Positions 1-8,296 of a stretch of DNA of 36,425 nucleotides are shown here, piece by piece. The position numbers and the translations under genes are program-made. The notes below the pieces were generated by a model. The model did no database searches and was not told where the DNA came from. It saw only the letters and a program-made list of their open reading frames with translations. This stretch comes from Pseudomonadota bacterium (GTDB lineage Bacteria > Pseudomonadota > Alphaproteobacteria > Rhizobiales > Hyphomicrobiaceae): positions 1 through 36,425 of the forward strand of contig CAUJKI010000306.1 in NCBI GenBank assembly GCA_963205015.1, in the 5' to 3' direction. Numbering within the stretch: the first letter of the stretch is position 1; each line of letters opens with the position of its first letter.

Positions 1-89
1 CCGTGAGCTTCGACGCGAGCCGCCGCAAACGCCGCTTCGCGACCTTTGCTGTCGAGGGTCGCGATGATGCCGATCGTCATTTTCATCAT
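1..89 (-). CDS. Tm-1-like ATP-binding protein (UPF0261), N-terminal fragment
   Basis: Only the first 29 or so codons are inside the window; the gene continues beyond base 1. The protein starts MMKMTIGIIATLDSKG and goes on with REAAFAAARVEAH. This matches the N-terminus of the UPF0261/Tm-1-like family, which typically opens with a hydrophobic strand, then TLDTKG-like residues and an R-x-x-(I/V)-E-A-H-G helix. The family is known from the N-terminal half of the tomato Tm-1 resistance protein and from bacterial operons; its biochemical reaction is poorly defined. ATGs at 89, 86 and 80 are all possible starts and no strong ribosome site decides between them. It lies 42 bases after livF in the same direction, so it is probably the last visible gene of that operon. 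The TIM-barrel protein at 5707-6546 corresponds to the other half of Tm-1. Confidence 0.72.
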   Translation of the reverse strand, partial: MMKMTIGIIATLDSKGREAAFAAARVEAH

Positions 90-131
90 GCAAACCTAAG
101 AGACGCCGGCAGCCACAAGCGCATCGGAACT

Positions 132-836
132 TCAGATACCCAGATAGCTGCGCTGAATTGTGGTGTCCTGTGCGAGTTGCGCGCTCGTGCCGGAGTGCGC
201 GATGCGGCCATTTTCCAGAACGTAGACGTTTTCGGCCGTCTGCAGCACTTTCATTGCATTCTGCTCGGCCACCAGGATCGTAATGCCATCCGCATTGATA
301 CGCTTCAGGACGTCGAAGATGCTGTCGATGATCAGTGGCGCCAAGCCGAGAGAAGGTTCGTCGAGGATCAGCAAGCGTGGCTGCGCCATCATTGCGCGCC
401 CGATCGCCAGCATCTGTTGCTCACCGCCAGACAAGAGGCCAGCCCTCTGCTGGCGCCTCTCGCGCAGCCGGGGGAAGTACTCCTCCACAAGCTCGAACGT
501 GGCACGGTAGGCTTTGCGCGCGGCCTGTCGGTACGAACCGAGTTCCAGATTGTCTTCAACCGACAATTCCGGAAAGAGCATTCGTCCTTGCGGCACCTGA
601 ATGACGCCAAGCGCGACGATGTCCTCCGGCGCCATACCCTGGATGGGCTTGCCCTCGAAGAGTATCTGACCGCCGGTGACACGGGTGAGGCCGGAGATGC
701 TCTTGATCAATGTACTCTTACCGGCACCATTAGGGCCGAGCAGGCCAGCAATAGCGCCATCTTTCACTTCGAGCGTGATGTCGTGGAGAACGTCGACCGG
801 GCCGTAGCCGGCGACCATGTTTCTGATCTCAAGCAT
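132..836 (-). CDS. livF: Branched-chain-type ABC transporter ATP-binding protein LivF
   Basis: This is one of two cytoplasmic ATPases of a hydrophobic amino acid/carboxylate (HAAT) ABC importer. The 234-residue length is normal for LivF. Walker A GPNGAGKST is near residues 35-43, the signature is LSGGEQQ, Walker B is LLILDEPSLGLAP, and the switch histidine region follows as ILVAEQN. I place the start at the ATG opening MLEIRN, which overlaps the end of livG by 8 bases; the longer open frame upstream lies inside livG and has no family similarity. No strong Shine-Dalgarno precedes this ATG, which fits translational coupling. Neighbours livG, livM, livH and a periplasmic binding protein complete the transporter. 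Liv paralogues in such clusters often carry aromatic or other carboxylates, so the name does not imply leucine as substrate. Confidence 0.93.
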   Translation of the reverse strand: MLEIRNMVAGYGPVDVLHDITLEVKDGAIAGLLGPNGAGKSTLIKSISGLTRVTGGQILFEGKPIQGMAPEDIVALGVIQVPQGRMLFPELSVEDNLELGSYRQAARKAYRATFELVEEYFPRLRERRQQRAGLLSGGEQQMLAIGRAMMAQPRLLILDEPSLGLAPLIIDSIFDVLKRINADGITILVAEQNAMKVLQTAENVYVLENGRIAHSGTSAQLAQDTTIQRSYLGI

Positions 837-1605
837 GGGTGGCACTGCCGTGGCCGAGGTAGGCTTCGATGACGAGAGGATCGCGCTGTACTTCCTGCGG
901 GGTGCCTTGTGCAATCTTCTCGCCGTGATCGAGCACGTGGATCATCTGAGCGAGCCCCATGATCACCCGCATATTGTGCTCGATGATCAGTAGCGTCACG
1001 CCAAGCTCACCCGCGATGCGCTTGCACGCGGTGATCACTTCCTGAGCCTCGCTGCTATTCATGCCCGAGGTTGGCTCGTCGAGCATCAGGATGCGCGGCT
1101 GCGCGAGCAAGGCGCGCGCGAGATCGATCTTCTTGAGCGTTCCGAATGGCAAATCTCCGGTCGGGACATCACGAAGTGCGCGGAGATTGAAGATGTCGAG
1201 CATCTTGTCCGCTTCTGCAAAGGCCTTGCGCTCGGCTGCGAACTTCCCGGGGGTGCCGAGAACATCCTGCAGGACGGTCGACGTGCGGTGCGCGAACCCG
1301 CCGGCCACAAGATTCGTGATCACGGTCTGATCGGCGAATGTCTCGGCGTGTTGGAATGTCCGGCCGATGCCAGCCTCGGCGCGTTTGTGAGCGAGCATCT
1401 GGTGGACTGGCTGGCCGTCGATCACGATGCGGCCATCCTGGTGGGGAATGAGCCCCGAGACGGCGTTGATCAGCGTGGTTTTGCCGGCGCCGTTGGGCCC
1501 GATCAAGCCGTGAATCTCCCCCTTGCCGAGAGCCAGAGAGACGTTGGCTACCGCGCGCAAGCCACCGAACGTAACGACGAGATTGTCGATGGTGAAGTAG
1601 CTCAT
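829..1605 (-). CDS. livG: Branched-chain-type ABC transporter ATP-binding protein LivG
   Basis: This is the second ATPase of the Liv-type importer, 258 residues. Walker A GPNGAGKTT is near residues 37-45. Walker B is ILMLDEPTSGMNSSE, carrying the LivG-typical insert after DEPT, and the H-loop is LLIIEHNM. The signature region reads LPFGTLKKIDLARAL; the usual LSYGxQR core is altered to LPFGTLKK, a common drift in LivG paralogues. The start ATG shares bases with the livM stop (TAATG at 1603-1607), and the 3' end overlaps livF by 8 bases, so the three are translated as a coupled unit. Confidence 0.93.
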   Translation of the reverse strand: MSYFTIDNLVVTFGGLRAVANVSLALGKGEIHGLIGPNGAGKTTLINAVSGLIPHQDGRIVIDGQPVHQMLAHKRAEAGIGRTFQHAETFADQTVITNLVAGGFAHRTSTVLQDVLGTPGKFAAERKAFAEADKMLDIFNLRALRDVPTGDLPFGTLKKIDLARALLAQPRILMLDEPTSGMNSSEAQEVITACKRIAGELGVTLLIIEHNMRVIMGLAQMIHVLDHGEKIAQGTPQEVQRDPLVIEAYLGHGSATHA

Positions 1606-2603
1606 TACACGCCCGCCCCGTGCTTGGAGATTGCCGGCTGGGAGTTCGTCTTACCAGACAAGCGCTGACGGATGCGCGGAACCACGCTGACGAGCCCATG
1701 CGGTATCAGGATCAGGAACGCCAGCAGCAGCACGCCGAACACCAGCTCGTTGTACTCCTTGAAGTCGCGGAGGAGTTCAGGCAGCACCGTCAAAGCTACG
1801 GCACCAACCACCGATCCGACGATCGAACCGAGGCCGCCGACCACGATGATGATGATGTATCGCACCGATGTCCAAAGGCCGAATTCGAGCGGATCGATGA
1901 AACCGACGAGGCTGGCGAACAACCCGCCTCCAATACCGGCGAAGAAAGCAGCCAGCATAAAAGCGATCAGCTTCACGCGTGACAGCGGCATCGCGAGAGT
2001 CTGCGCAACCGATTCACTGTTGCGAATAGCGTCGAATGCACGGCCTGTCGGCGAATTGATGATGGAGTATGCGCACCAGATCGCCAGGAGCGTGATCGCA
2101 AGGATGACGTAGTAGAATGAAAGATCGCTCGCCAAGGTGTAGCCAAAAAGCGCCGGCCTGGATGCCGGCATCCCGCGCACACCGCCGGTAATGCTTGGCA
2201 GCTCCGTGATCAGGAGCTGCGACATCTCGAGAAATCCAAGCGTCACGACAGCCAGATAGAAACCGCGCAGGCGGAGCGCCGGAAACCCAAGTGCAAGGCC
2301 GAACATCGCAGCGATGATGCCGCCCATCGGCAGCGCCACCCAAAACGACAACCCTACCTTGGAAACCAGATAGGTCGTCCCATAGGCACCGATTGCCATG
2401 AACGAAGAGTGGCAGATAGAGATCTGCCCGGCATTGCCGGTCAGCAAGTTGAGGCCAATCGCAATGATGATGTTGATCAGACAGAGTGATGCCAGATAGT
2501 GATGATACGAGCCGAAAGCCAGCGGAGCCGCGATCGCCAGAATCAGCAGCACGCCGAGAGCGAAGTGCGTCGGCGTGAACTTCCATGATGCTTGCTCAGA
2601 CAC
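1605..2603 (-). CDS. livM: Branched-chain-type ABC transporter permease LivM
   Basis: Inner-membrane permease with about eight to ten hydrophobic helices. It carries the LivM hallmark GLNLLTGNAGQISICHSSFMAIGAY, the later segment LRLRGFYLAVVTLGF and the cytoplasmic-loop motif NSPTGRAFDAIRNSE. I choose a GTG start at 2603 (VSEQASWK, 332 residues) because GGAGG sits six bases ahead of it and its first codons overlap the livH stop (GTGTCTGA). An in-frame ATG at 2633 would add ten residues but has no ribosome site. The C-terminus ends in TAATG with livG. Confidence 0.92.
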   Translation of the reverse strand: MSEQASWKFTPTHFALGVLLILAIAAPLAFGSYHHYLASLCLINIIIAIGLNLLTGNAGQISICHSSFMAIGAYGTTYLVSKVGLSFWVALPMGGIIAAMFGLALGFPALRLRGFYLAVVTLGFLEMSQLLITELPSITGGVRGMPASRPALFGYTLASDLSFYYVILAITLLAIWCAYSIINSPTGRAFDAIRNSESVAQTLAMPLSRVKLIAFMLAAFFAGIGGGLFASLVGFIDPLEFGLWTSVRYIIIIVVGGLGSIVGSVVGAVALTVLPELLRDFKEYNELVFGVLLLAFLILIPHGLVSVVPRIRQRLSGKTNSQPAISKHGAGV

Positions 2604-3474
2604 GCCGGGCCTCCGCGGTGCCGAAAATGCCATGCGGACGCACGAGCAGAATGAACATGAGCAGGACGAACGCTGTGATGTCCTTGAACAGGCCGCCGAA
2701 ATAGACGCCGCCGAAGATCTCGAGCAAGCCGAGGATAAGCCCGCCGATCAGACACCCGAAGAGGCTGTTGAAGCCACCGAGAATAGCGGCGACGAAACCC
2801 TTGAGGATGACGTTGCTCATTTCGGCCGAGACGCCGACGACGGGTGTCATCAGGATGCCGGCAAGCGCTGCGAGCGCGGTACTGACTGCCAGCGTCAGCG
2901 TGAAGATGCGGCTGACGCGAATACCCATAAGCTGCGCGGCGGACGTGTTCTGCGCCACGGCTTGCATCGCCTTGCCGACGAGATTCTTGCGAAAGAACAA
3001 CGCCAGCATCCCCATGATCGCAAGCGAGCAACCGGTGATCCAGGCGTATTGCGGGTTGATGTTGATGCCGCCGATCTGCAGCATAAGATGGTCGAGCGGT
3101 GAGGAGAACGTCGAGACCGCCTCCTGCCAGGAAATGCGGAGCGCATTCTTGATGATCAGGCCGATCGCCAGTGTGGCGACGACGACAGTGAAGTGCGGAG
3201 CGCCCAGTAGCGGGCGCAAAAGCGCACGCTCCATTATGCCACCGATGATGGCAGTGGTGAGCAGCGTCAGTATGAAGACCTGCCAGTAGGGTAGACCCAC
3301 AACGATCGAGTAGAAGAGCGCGATGTAGGCGCCAAGGGCCACAAGCTCGCCTTGAGCGAAGTTGAGAATGCCTGTTCCCTTGTTGGCCAGGACCAGACCA
3401 AGGCCGACGAGCGCATAGATGCTCCCCGAGCTCAAGCCGGCCACCACCAACTGAACGAAGTCTGAAAATCCCAT
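2596..3474 (-). CDS. livH: Branched-chain-type ABC transporter permease LivH
   Basis: Inner-membrane permease, 292 residues. It opens with GFSDFVQLVVAGLSSGSIYALVGLGLVL and continues with the LivH-typical NKGTGILNFAQGELVALGAYIA. The EAA-like loop is GKAMQAVAQNTSAAQLMGI, and the C-terminal hydrophobic region ends LLVRPHGIFG. The start is placed at MGFSDF because AAGGG lies upstream at suitable distance; an in-frame ATG seven codons earlier has no Shine-Dalgarno. It forms the heterodimeric channel with LivM and overlaps it by 8 bases. Confidence 0.92.
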   Translation of the reverse strand: MGFSDFVQLVVAGLSSGSIYALVGLGLVLANKGTGILNFAQGELVALGAYIALFYSIVVGLPYWQVFILTLLTTAIIGGIMERALLRPLLGAPHFTVVVATLAIGLIIKNALRISWQEAVSTFSSPLDHLMLQIGGININPQYAWITGCSLAIMGMLALFFRKNLVGKAMQAVAQNTSAAQLMGIRVSRIFTLTLAVSTALAALAGILMTPVVGVSAEMSNVILKGFVAAILGGFNSLFGCLIGGLILGLLEIFGGVYFGGLFKDITAFVLLMFILLVRPHGIFGTAEARRV

Positions 3475-3559
3475 AGCATTGCCCTTGACGGCCATCTGCA
3501 GGCGTCACGGAGCGGGCTGACAGCCCGCCCCGGAACCCGTCGGAAGCAATCGCTCCCAA

Positions 3560-4780
3560 TCACTTCTTATAGTTGGCGAGCACTTCGCTCTCGCGCAGCG
3601 GCGACCACTTCAGGGGCACCCAGTGGCCAGCAACGACGATCATGATCTGCTGGGTCAGGTTGCCGATGTGATGCCAATTGGTGAATGTGCGCGGCGTCGC
3701 GATTTCGCTCACGCGGTAGTCCTTGACCTGCTCGAGTGCGTCAATGAACTTCTCTCGCGTCAGATCACGACCGGCCTTCTTAAGCGCCTCGGCAATGACG
3801 TAGACCTCGGTGTAGCCCCACACGTCGAACAGGTTGGGGCGACCTTTCGGCGCATTGGGATTCATCTTTGCCCAAGCCTCGCGGAACTTCACCATGTCCG
3901 GGTTTCCGGAGTCCAGGAATGCGCCGGCACCCCACAGGCCGAGCAGCCCCTCGGCATTTGGGCCAAGATTGGTGATCAGCGTGTTGTCGACTGATGAGGG
4001 CGCCACCATGATCGGCTGCCGCAAGCCAAGCTCGCGCGCCTGTCTGATGAGGATCGAGACTTCCGGTACCTGACCGATCGCAAAGAGCAGCTCCGGATTG
4101 CTCTGCTTGACCTGCAGGAGCTGCGGCGTGAAGTCCTTGTCGCCGACCTTGAATTCGGCCCGCATGAGCGGCTTCACACCGTACCACTTGTTCAGGATCT
4201 TGACCGTCTCGTCACCTTCGGTCTTCAGGTTCTCCTCGACGCCGCTGAGGATCGCGACGCGCTTCACCTGAAGGAAGTCGTTGAAGAACTCGGCATTGAG
4301 TTCGCCGAAGCGAACGGTCTCGGTCGTTGCACCGCGGAATAGGTAGCGGTTGAAGGGGTTGGTGACGGCAGGCGCCGAAGCGATCGTGATGTAAGCCGGC
4401 ACCTTGGCCTGGCGCAAATATTCGATCGTGCCAACGGTCGGGTTGCTACCCGAGATGCCGTTGATCATGAATACCTTGTCTTGCTCGACCAGCTTCTTGA
4501 CTGCCGCCAGAGCACGGCTCGGCGAGAAGCCGTCGTCCTCGAAGATCATCTTGAGCTTGCGGCCGTGGATGCCGCCCGCCTCATTAATCTCCTTGTAGGC
4601 AAGCTCGGCTCCTGCCTTGCCGCCAAGCCCCAAGAACGTCGCACCGCCTGTTATAGGGCCGTGCGAGCCGATCAGAATGGTGTCGTCCGTCACGCCGACC
4701 TCGGCAGCTATGGCTGTCGAGCTCGACAGCATCGCGGCCACAGCCACGATACTCCGAAGTGTCTTGCGAATTGCACGCAT
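3560..4780 (-). CDS. Liv-type ABC transporter periplasmic substrate-binding protein
   Basis: Type-1 periplasmic binding protein (peripla_BP_6 family), 406 residues. The start MRAIRKTLRS is fixed by a perfect GGAGG seven bases upstream. It has a signal peptide (MRAIRKTLRSIVAVAAMLSS, then STAIAAE) with a likely cleavage after AIA-A. The mature part shows the family pattern DDTILIGSHGPITGG, GAELAYKEINEAGGIHGRKLKMIFEDDGFSP, a central VKRVAILSGVEE strand and a late NLFDVWGYTEVYVIAEALKKAGRDLTRE helix. It delivers the unknown ligand to LivH/LivM. The open frame extends a further 177 codons upstream, but that stretch is antisense-type shadow over the SDR gene. The gap to the SDR gene is 92 bases. Confidence 0.93.
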   Translation of the reverse strand: MRAIRKTLRSIVAVAAMLSSSTAIAAEVGVTDDTILIGSHGPITGGATFLGLGGKAGAELAYKEINEAGGIHGRKLKMIFEDDGFSPSRALAAVKKLVEQDKVFMINGISGSNPTVGTIEYLRQAKVPAYITIASAPAVTNPFNRYLFRGATTETVRFGELNAEFFNDFLQVKRVAILSGVEENLKTEGDETVKILNKWYGVKPLMRAEFKVGDKDFTPQLLQVKQSNPELLFAIGQVPEVSILIRQARELGLRQPIMVAPSSVDNTLITNLGPNAEGLLGLWGAGAFLDSGNPDMVKFREAWAKMNPNAPKGRPNLFDVWGYTEVYVIAEALKKAGRDLTREKFIDALEQVKDYRVSEIATPRTFTNWHHIGNLTQQIMIVVAGHWVPLKWSPLRESEVLANYKK

Positions 4781-4872
4781 CGTATCCTCCTTGGCTCCCC
4801 TGGGTACCGCACGGATCACGGCGCAATGAGCCCGCCTCGATCCTTTTGTTGGTGCGTCGCCTCTTGCGGTGT

Positions 4873-5655
4873 TTAGAGCGACGTCAGGATTCCGCCGTCG
4901 ACCGTGAAAATGTGGCCATTGATGTAGCGGCCGGCCTCCGACGAGAGGTAGACCACCAGCGGCCCGAGATCCTCGGGCTTGCCCCAGCGCCGCAACGGAA
5001 TCTTGTCCTTCAGCGTATTGTAGATCTCCGGCCGATCGAGAAGCGCCCGATTGAATTCGGTCTCGTACATGCCCGGCGCAATGATGTTCGTGCGGATGCC
5101 ATGAGGCCCGAGTTCGACGGCCAACGCCTTTCCGAGTGCGGTCGTCGCACCCTTTGCCGTCGTGTATGGCGCGATCGTGCCGCGCACGCTCTCGATAACG
5201 ATCGAGCCGATCATGATGATCGATCCGCTCTTGCGATCGATCATGTGTCGCGCAACGGAGCGCGTCACGAGGAATGAGCCGGTGACGTGCACATCCATGA
5301 CGGAATGCCACTCGGCCAGCGTGAAGTCGACGAACGGCTTGCGAAGCTGATTGCCGGCGTTGTTGACCAGAATGTCGATCTGTTTGTGCTGCGCGACAAT
5401 GTCAGACACCGCCTTGTCGACTTCGCCCTCCGACGTGACGTCGAACTCCGACGCCGAGCACGAGAGGCCCTGACTGCGCAGCTCATCGACGGACGCGTTG
5501 AGGCTTTTGGCATCACGATCGTTCAGGACGACATGAGCGCCAGCCGCCGCCGCGGAGCGTGCATAGGCAAAGCCGATACCCCGCGCGGCGCCGGTAATCA
5601 GTGCGACTTTTCCTTTGAGCGAGAATGTCTCGGTGTGAAGGGCGTGCTGGCTCAT
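4873..5655 (-). CDS. Short-chain dehydrogenase/reductase (SDR family)
   Basis: NAD(P)-dependent oxidoreductase, 260 residues, a classical SDR. The cofactor glycine motif TGAARGIG is at residues 21-28, NNAG at 98-101, catalytic Ser about 151 (MIGSIV) and Tyr164/Lys168 in YTTAK. It ends with the usual INGHIFTVDGG. Asp47 after the second strand (LNDRD) suggests NAD(H) preference. Closest in style to gluconate 5-dehydrogenase or 3-oxoacyl-ACP-reductase-like enzymes; the substrate is unknown. GGAG lies seven bases ahead of the ATG. It sits between the TIM-barrel gene and the transporter genes, so it probably oxidises or reduces the imported compound. Confidence 0.92.
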   Translation of the reverse strand: MSQHALHTETFSLKGKVALITGAARGIGFAYARSAAAAGAHVVLNDRDAKSLNASVDELRSQGLSCSASEFDVTSEGEVDKAVSDIVAQHKQIDILVNNAGNQLRKPFVDFTLAEWHSVMDVHVTGSFLVTRSVARHMIDRKSGSIIMIGSIVIESVRGTIAPYTTAKGATTALGKALAVELGPHGIRTNIIAPGMYETEFNRALLDRPEIYNTLKDKIPLRRWGKPEDLGPLVVYLSSEAGRYINGHIFTVDGGILTSL

Positions 5656-5706
5656 GCTACTGCTCCGTCAAGTCGGGTAAAAGTGCCGTGGATTTGCGTT
5701 TTTTTG

Positions 5707-6546
5707 TCATGCGACCGGCGTACCGCCGGCTCGGAGATTTTTGAATCGCTGCACCTGCTGAACGATGGCCCGCTCGGCTGGCAGACGCTCGATGCTCGAG
5801 GCGCCGAAGAAGCCGACGACCCCATTCGTTCGCGCAAGCACATAAGCAGCGTCGTCGGGTTCGGCGATCGGCCCGCCGTGGCAGAGAACCAGGATGTCGT
5901 TGCGCACGCGTTTTGCCGCATCCTGGATCGCCTGAATCCGCACGACAGCGTCGTCGAGTGTTACGGTCGTCTTGGCGCCAATGCGCCCGGATGATGTAAG
6001 CCCGACGTGCGCGACGATGAGGTCGGCACCGGCATGCACCATCGCCTCCGCCTCGCCTTCGTTGAAAACATAGGGGCAGGTCAGCAGATCCAGCTCATGT
6101 GCCGTGCGGATGACATCCACCTCGCGATCGAAACCCATGCCGGTTTCTTCGAAGTTCTGCCGGATCGCGCCGTCCACCAGCCCGACGGTGGGAAAGTTCT
6201 GAATACCCGCGAAGCCGATGTCGCGCAGCTCCCGCAGGAACTGCGGCATGAGGCGGAACGGATCGGTGCCGCATACGCCGGCAAGGACCGGCGTCGATTT
6301 GACGAGCGGCAGCACCTCGCCGGCCATCTGCATAACGATTGCGTTTGCATCGCCATACGGCATGAGGCCGGCCATGGATCCGCGCCCGGCCATGCGGTAG
6401 CGGCCGGAATTGTAAATGATGATGAGATCGGCACCGGCCATCTCGGCGCTGGTGGCGGAAAGGCCGACGCCTGCACCGCAGCCGATCAGGGGCTCGCCGC
6501 GACTTATGGATCGGCGGAAACGGTCAAGTATGGCCTGACGGCTCAT
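5707..6546 (-). CDS. TIM-barrel protein of the PEP-hydrolase-like family (Tm-1 C-terminal type)
   Basis: A 279-residue (beta/alpha)8 barrel protein. Recognisable blocks are [102 protein letters not shown] and [12 protein letters not shown]. This is the family annotated as phosphoenolpyruvate hydrolase or TIM-barrel signal-transduction protein (PF09370). It forms the C-terminal half of tomato Tm-1 and is commonly encoded beside UPF0261 in bacteria. The catalytic activity of these proteins is not firmly established. It is the first gene of the minus-strand operon; the start ATG ([10 protein letters not shown]) is preceded by a modest GAGTGAA. Divergent from the AraC regulator. Confidence 0.88.
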   Translation of the reverse strand: MSRQAILDRFRRSISRGEPLIGCGAGVGLSATSAEMAGADLIIIYNSGRYRMAGRGSMAGLMPYGDANAIVMQMAGEVLPLVKSTPVLAGVCGTDPFRLMPQFLRELRDIGFAGIQNFPTVGLVDGAIRQNFEETGMGFDREVDVIRTAHELDLLTCPYVFNEGEAEAMVHAGADLIVAHVGLTSSGRIGAKTTVTLDDAVVRIQAIQDAAKRVRNDILVLCHGGPIAEPDDAAYVLARTNGVVGFFGASSIERLPAERAIVQQVQRFKNLRAGGTPVA

Positions 6547-6781
6547 TTCACTCGTGCTTTCACGTGAGGAGCAGCAATCGACGGGCTTATCGGGCGCAAA
6601 GGCCGGAGGCTGGCCGAGCGGGCCAGTCAATCAAAACACACATCTCGACCGATTATTGCGGCGTAGAGAAAACTGTCCTTGCGGACTCGCTCGCCAGGTA
6701 AATAGGCATGTTTTCCTCCGCTGCTATTGTGATTATCATGCGTCTGGTGAAAGAACTTGCAGTGTGAACATTCGCGAGGCC

Positions 6782-7630
6782 ATGGGTATAGTGCACGGCA
6801 ACCTACTCGAAACACACCTTATCGGGGATGACACGCGTCAGTGGATCGTAAGGGGCGAAGACTGCCCCGCGTTGCGTCAGCGACATATCTCCCACGTCGG
6901 TGTTGGAGATGCTGCTGTGCCCTATCGGATCGTGCGCACGAGCCTCAGCGGCGCCTATCTTCATGCCTCCCTGGGCGGCGAAGGGCGCATCCTGCTTGAC
7001 GGTCGCTGGCGACCCCACAAACGCGGCATGACTTCGCTGGCGCCAGCGCTTGCGCTGCACGCCTTCCATGCCATCCCCTCACAGCGCTGGCAGTACTGCT
7101 GGGTGCGCTACACGTTCGACTCGCCGAGATCGAAGCTCGGCGTGCTGAGCCCGGTCATCACGGCTTTCGATGGAGAGCCGATCCGTCACGCAATCATGGG
7201 TCTCTCACATGAAATGCAGGGTGCGGGCAATGCCGCCAGTTGTGCGCTGTGGGTCGATCTCATAGAGCGCTACGTCGATCGCTTTGCCGAGCCTTGGCAA
7301 GATGAAAGGCGACTGCGACTCCTGTGGATGAAGGTGCAGTCGGATCTCGCGCACGCCTGGACGCTCAAGAAGCTTGCAAGCCTTGCGGCATTGAGCACCG
7401 AGCACCTTCGCCGACGCTGTCAGCGCAGCATGGGCCGCAGCCCCATGCAGCAGCTTGCGGTTCTACGAATCCAACACGCTGCCCATATGCTGGCGACAAC
7501 AGACGAGAAGATCGAGGTGGTTGCCCACAGCGTGGGTTACCAGAACCCTTTCGCCTTCTCGAACACCTTTAAAAAAATCACCGGCCTGCGCCCGTCTCAC
7601 TTCCGCGCGCACAAGCGCAGCAACGCTTGA
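6782..7630 (+). CDS. AraC family transcriptional regulator
   Basis: DNA-binding regulator, 282 residues from the ATG at 6782. The N-terminal ~160 residues form a cupin-like sensing domain (ISHVGVGDAAVPYRIVRTSLSGAYLHASLGGEG). The C-terminal ~100 residues carry two helix-turn-helix units: WTLKKLASLAALSTEHLRRRCQRSMGRSPMQQLAVLRIQHA, then the AraC signature VVAHSVGYQNPFAFSNTFKKITGLRPSHFR. An in-frame GTG at 6764 would add six residues. GAGG close to the ATG is the only ribosome-site candidate. It faces away from the TIM-barrel/Liv operon across 235 bases, so it is the likely regulator of that operon. Confidence 0.9.
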   Translation: MGIVHGNLLETHLIGDDTRQWIVRGEDCPALRQRHISHVGVGDAAVPYRIVRTSLSGAYLHASLGGEGRILLDGRWRPHKRGMTSLAPALALHAFHAIPSQRWQYCWVRYTFDSPRSKLGVLSPVITAFDGEPIRHAIMGLSHEMQGAGNAASCALWVDLIERYVDRFAEPWQDERRLRLLWMKVQSDLAHAWTLKKLASLAALSTEHLRRRCQRSMGRSPMQQLAVLRIQHAAHMLATTDEKIEVVAHSVGYQNPFAFSNTFKKITGLRPSHFRAHKRSNA

Positions 7631-7695
7631 ATGTTTCAGATCTCTGCTGCTATGCAAACCACAGCAGCGCATGACTGCGATGGAAAGGAAACCGC

Positions 7696-7995
7696 ATGAT
7701 CACGGAAGTCGCGTTGTTCGACCTGAAGCCGGGTATGGAGGCACAATTCGAAGCGGGCGTGAAAGCCGCCATGCCAATCTTCAAGCGTGCAAAGGGATGT
7801 CGCAGCTTCAAGCTCGTTCGCTCGATCGAGAAGCCGAGCCGCTATCGCATGCTGATCGAATGGGACACGGTTGAGAACCACACAGTCGATTTCCGAGGCT
7901 CTCAGGACTATCAGGATTTTCGCAAGCTGGTCGTCGAGACATTCGCTGCACTTCCTGATGTCGAGCATACCGAAACGGTCGGAGCCACCTTCTGA
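7696..7995 (+). CDS. Small dimeric alpha/beta-barrel (ABM/Dabb-fold) protein
   Basis: A 99-residue protein with the ferredoxin-like layout of antibiotic-biosynthesis-monooxygenase (ABM) proteins: MITEVALFDLKPGMEAQFEAGVKAAM, FKRAKGCRSFKLVRSIEKPSRYRMLIEWDTVENH, then FRGSQDYQDFRKLV. These act as cofactor-free monooxygenases, isomerases or simple small-molecule binders. No specific reaction can be assigned. A strong ribosome site (GGAAAGGAA) precedes the ATG. It follows the AraC gene by 65 bases on the same strand and may be co-transcribed. Confidence 0.82.
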   Translation: MITEVALFDLKPGMEAQFEAGVKAAMPIFKRAKGCRSFKLVRSIEKPSRYRMLIEWDTVENHTVDFRGSQDYQDFRKLVVETFAALPDVEHTETVGATF

Positions 7996-8018
7996 GCGCC
8001 GCCCAAAGTGGGCGCCGC
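7996..8018 (+). terminator. Hairpin directly after the ABM-fold gene
   Basis: Immediately after the stop codon a 10-bp inverted repeat (GCGCCGCCCA / TGGGCGCCGC) with one mismatch closes on a three-base loop AAG. Only two T residues follow, so it is a GC-rich hairpin with a poor U-tract. It may end transcription of the AraC-ABM unit or simply protect the mRNA 3' end. Confidence 0.4.
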
Positions 8019-8207
8019 TTGCCGTGCGCGCGACCTGAGGCGAGGATCAAAGCGGCCCGCGGCGACGAGGGCGGAACCTACCGGCGGCGGCTGTCGCCGA
8101 TCCCAGCAAGATGCTTTCCGAAAATTGGCTCGTTATTTCGCCGCCGACGCATGGCGATGATTGCGCAAACTGACGCGCCGACCATCTCCATGTGACATTG
8201 AAATGAG

Positions 8208-8224
8208 CATAAAGGAGTCTTATG
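8208..8224. promoter_or_regulatory. LysR-type box CATAA-N7-TTATG ahead of the lysR gene
   Basis: A perfect interrupted palindrome, CATAA then AGGAGTC then TTATG. It contains the LysR-family T-N11-A geometry (TAA...TTA) and is 68 bases upstream of the LysR start. LysR regulators usually autoregulate through such boxes. The spacer also holds the AGGAG ribosome site of the leader ORF at 8222, so bound protein would cover the leader's translation start region on DNA. Similar half-sites (TTATG/CATAA) recur at 15339-15353 in the opposite arrangement. The assignment is inference from symmetry and position. Confidence 0.45.
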
Positions 8225-8296
8225 AAGTCCGGACGTCACGCCGGCGCACGTTGTAGGATCCAATTCTTGAATGCCGCCCGAGAGCGCCGACAATGA
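8222..8296 (+). CDS. Putative 24-aa leader peptide coupled to lysR
   Basis: A short ORF beginning MKSGRHAGARC and ending in ARERRQ, basic (seven Arg/Lys in 24 residues). AGGAG lies four bases ahead of its ATG, and its stop TGA overlaps the lysR start as ATGA. The lysR start at 8293 has no convincing ribosome site of its own, so the arrangement suggests translational coupling. I do not recognise the peptide. It could be a regulatory upstream ORF or chance; the good ribosome site and exact overlap are the evidence. Confidence 0.4.
   Translation: MKSGRHAGARCRIQFLNAARERRQ

Noticed and set aside
3560-5311. A 583-codon version of the substrate-binding protein
   Set aside because: The first 177 codons run through the SDR gene in another frame; GGAGG and a signal peptide fix the start at 4780.
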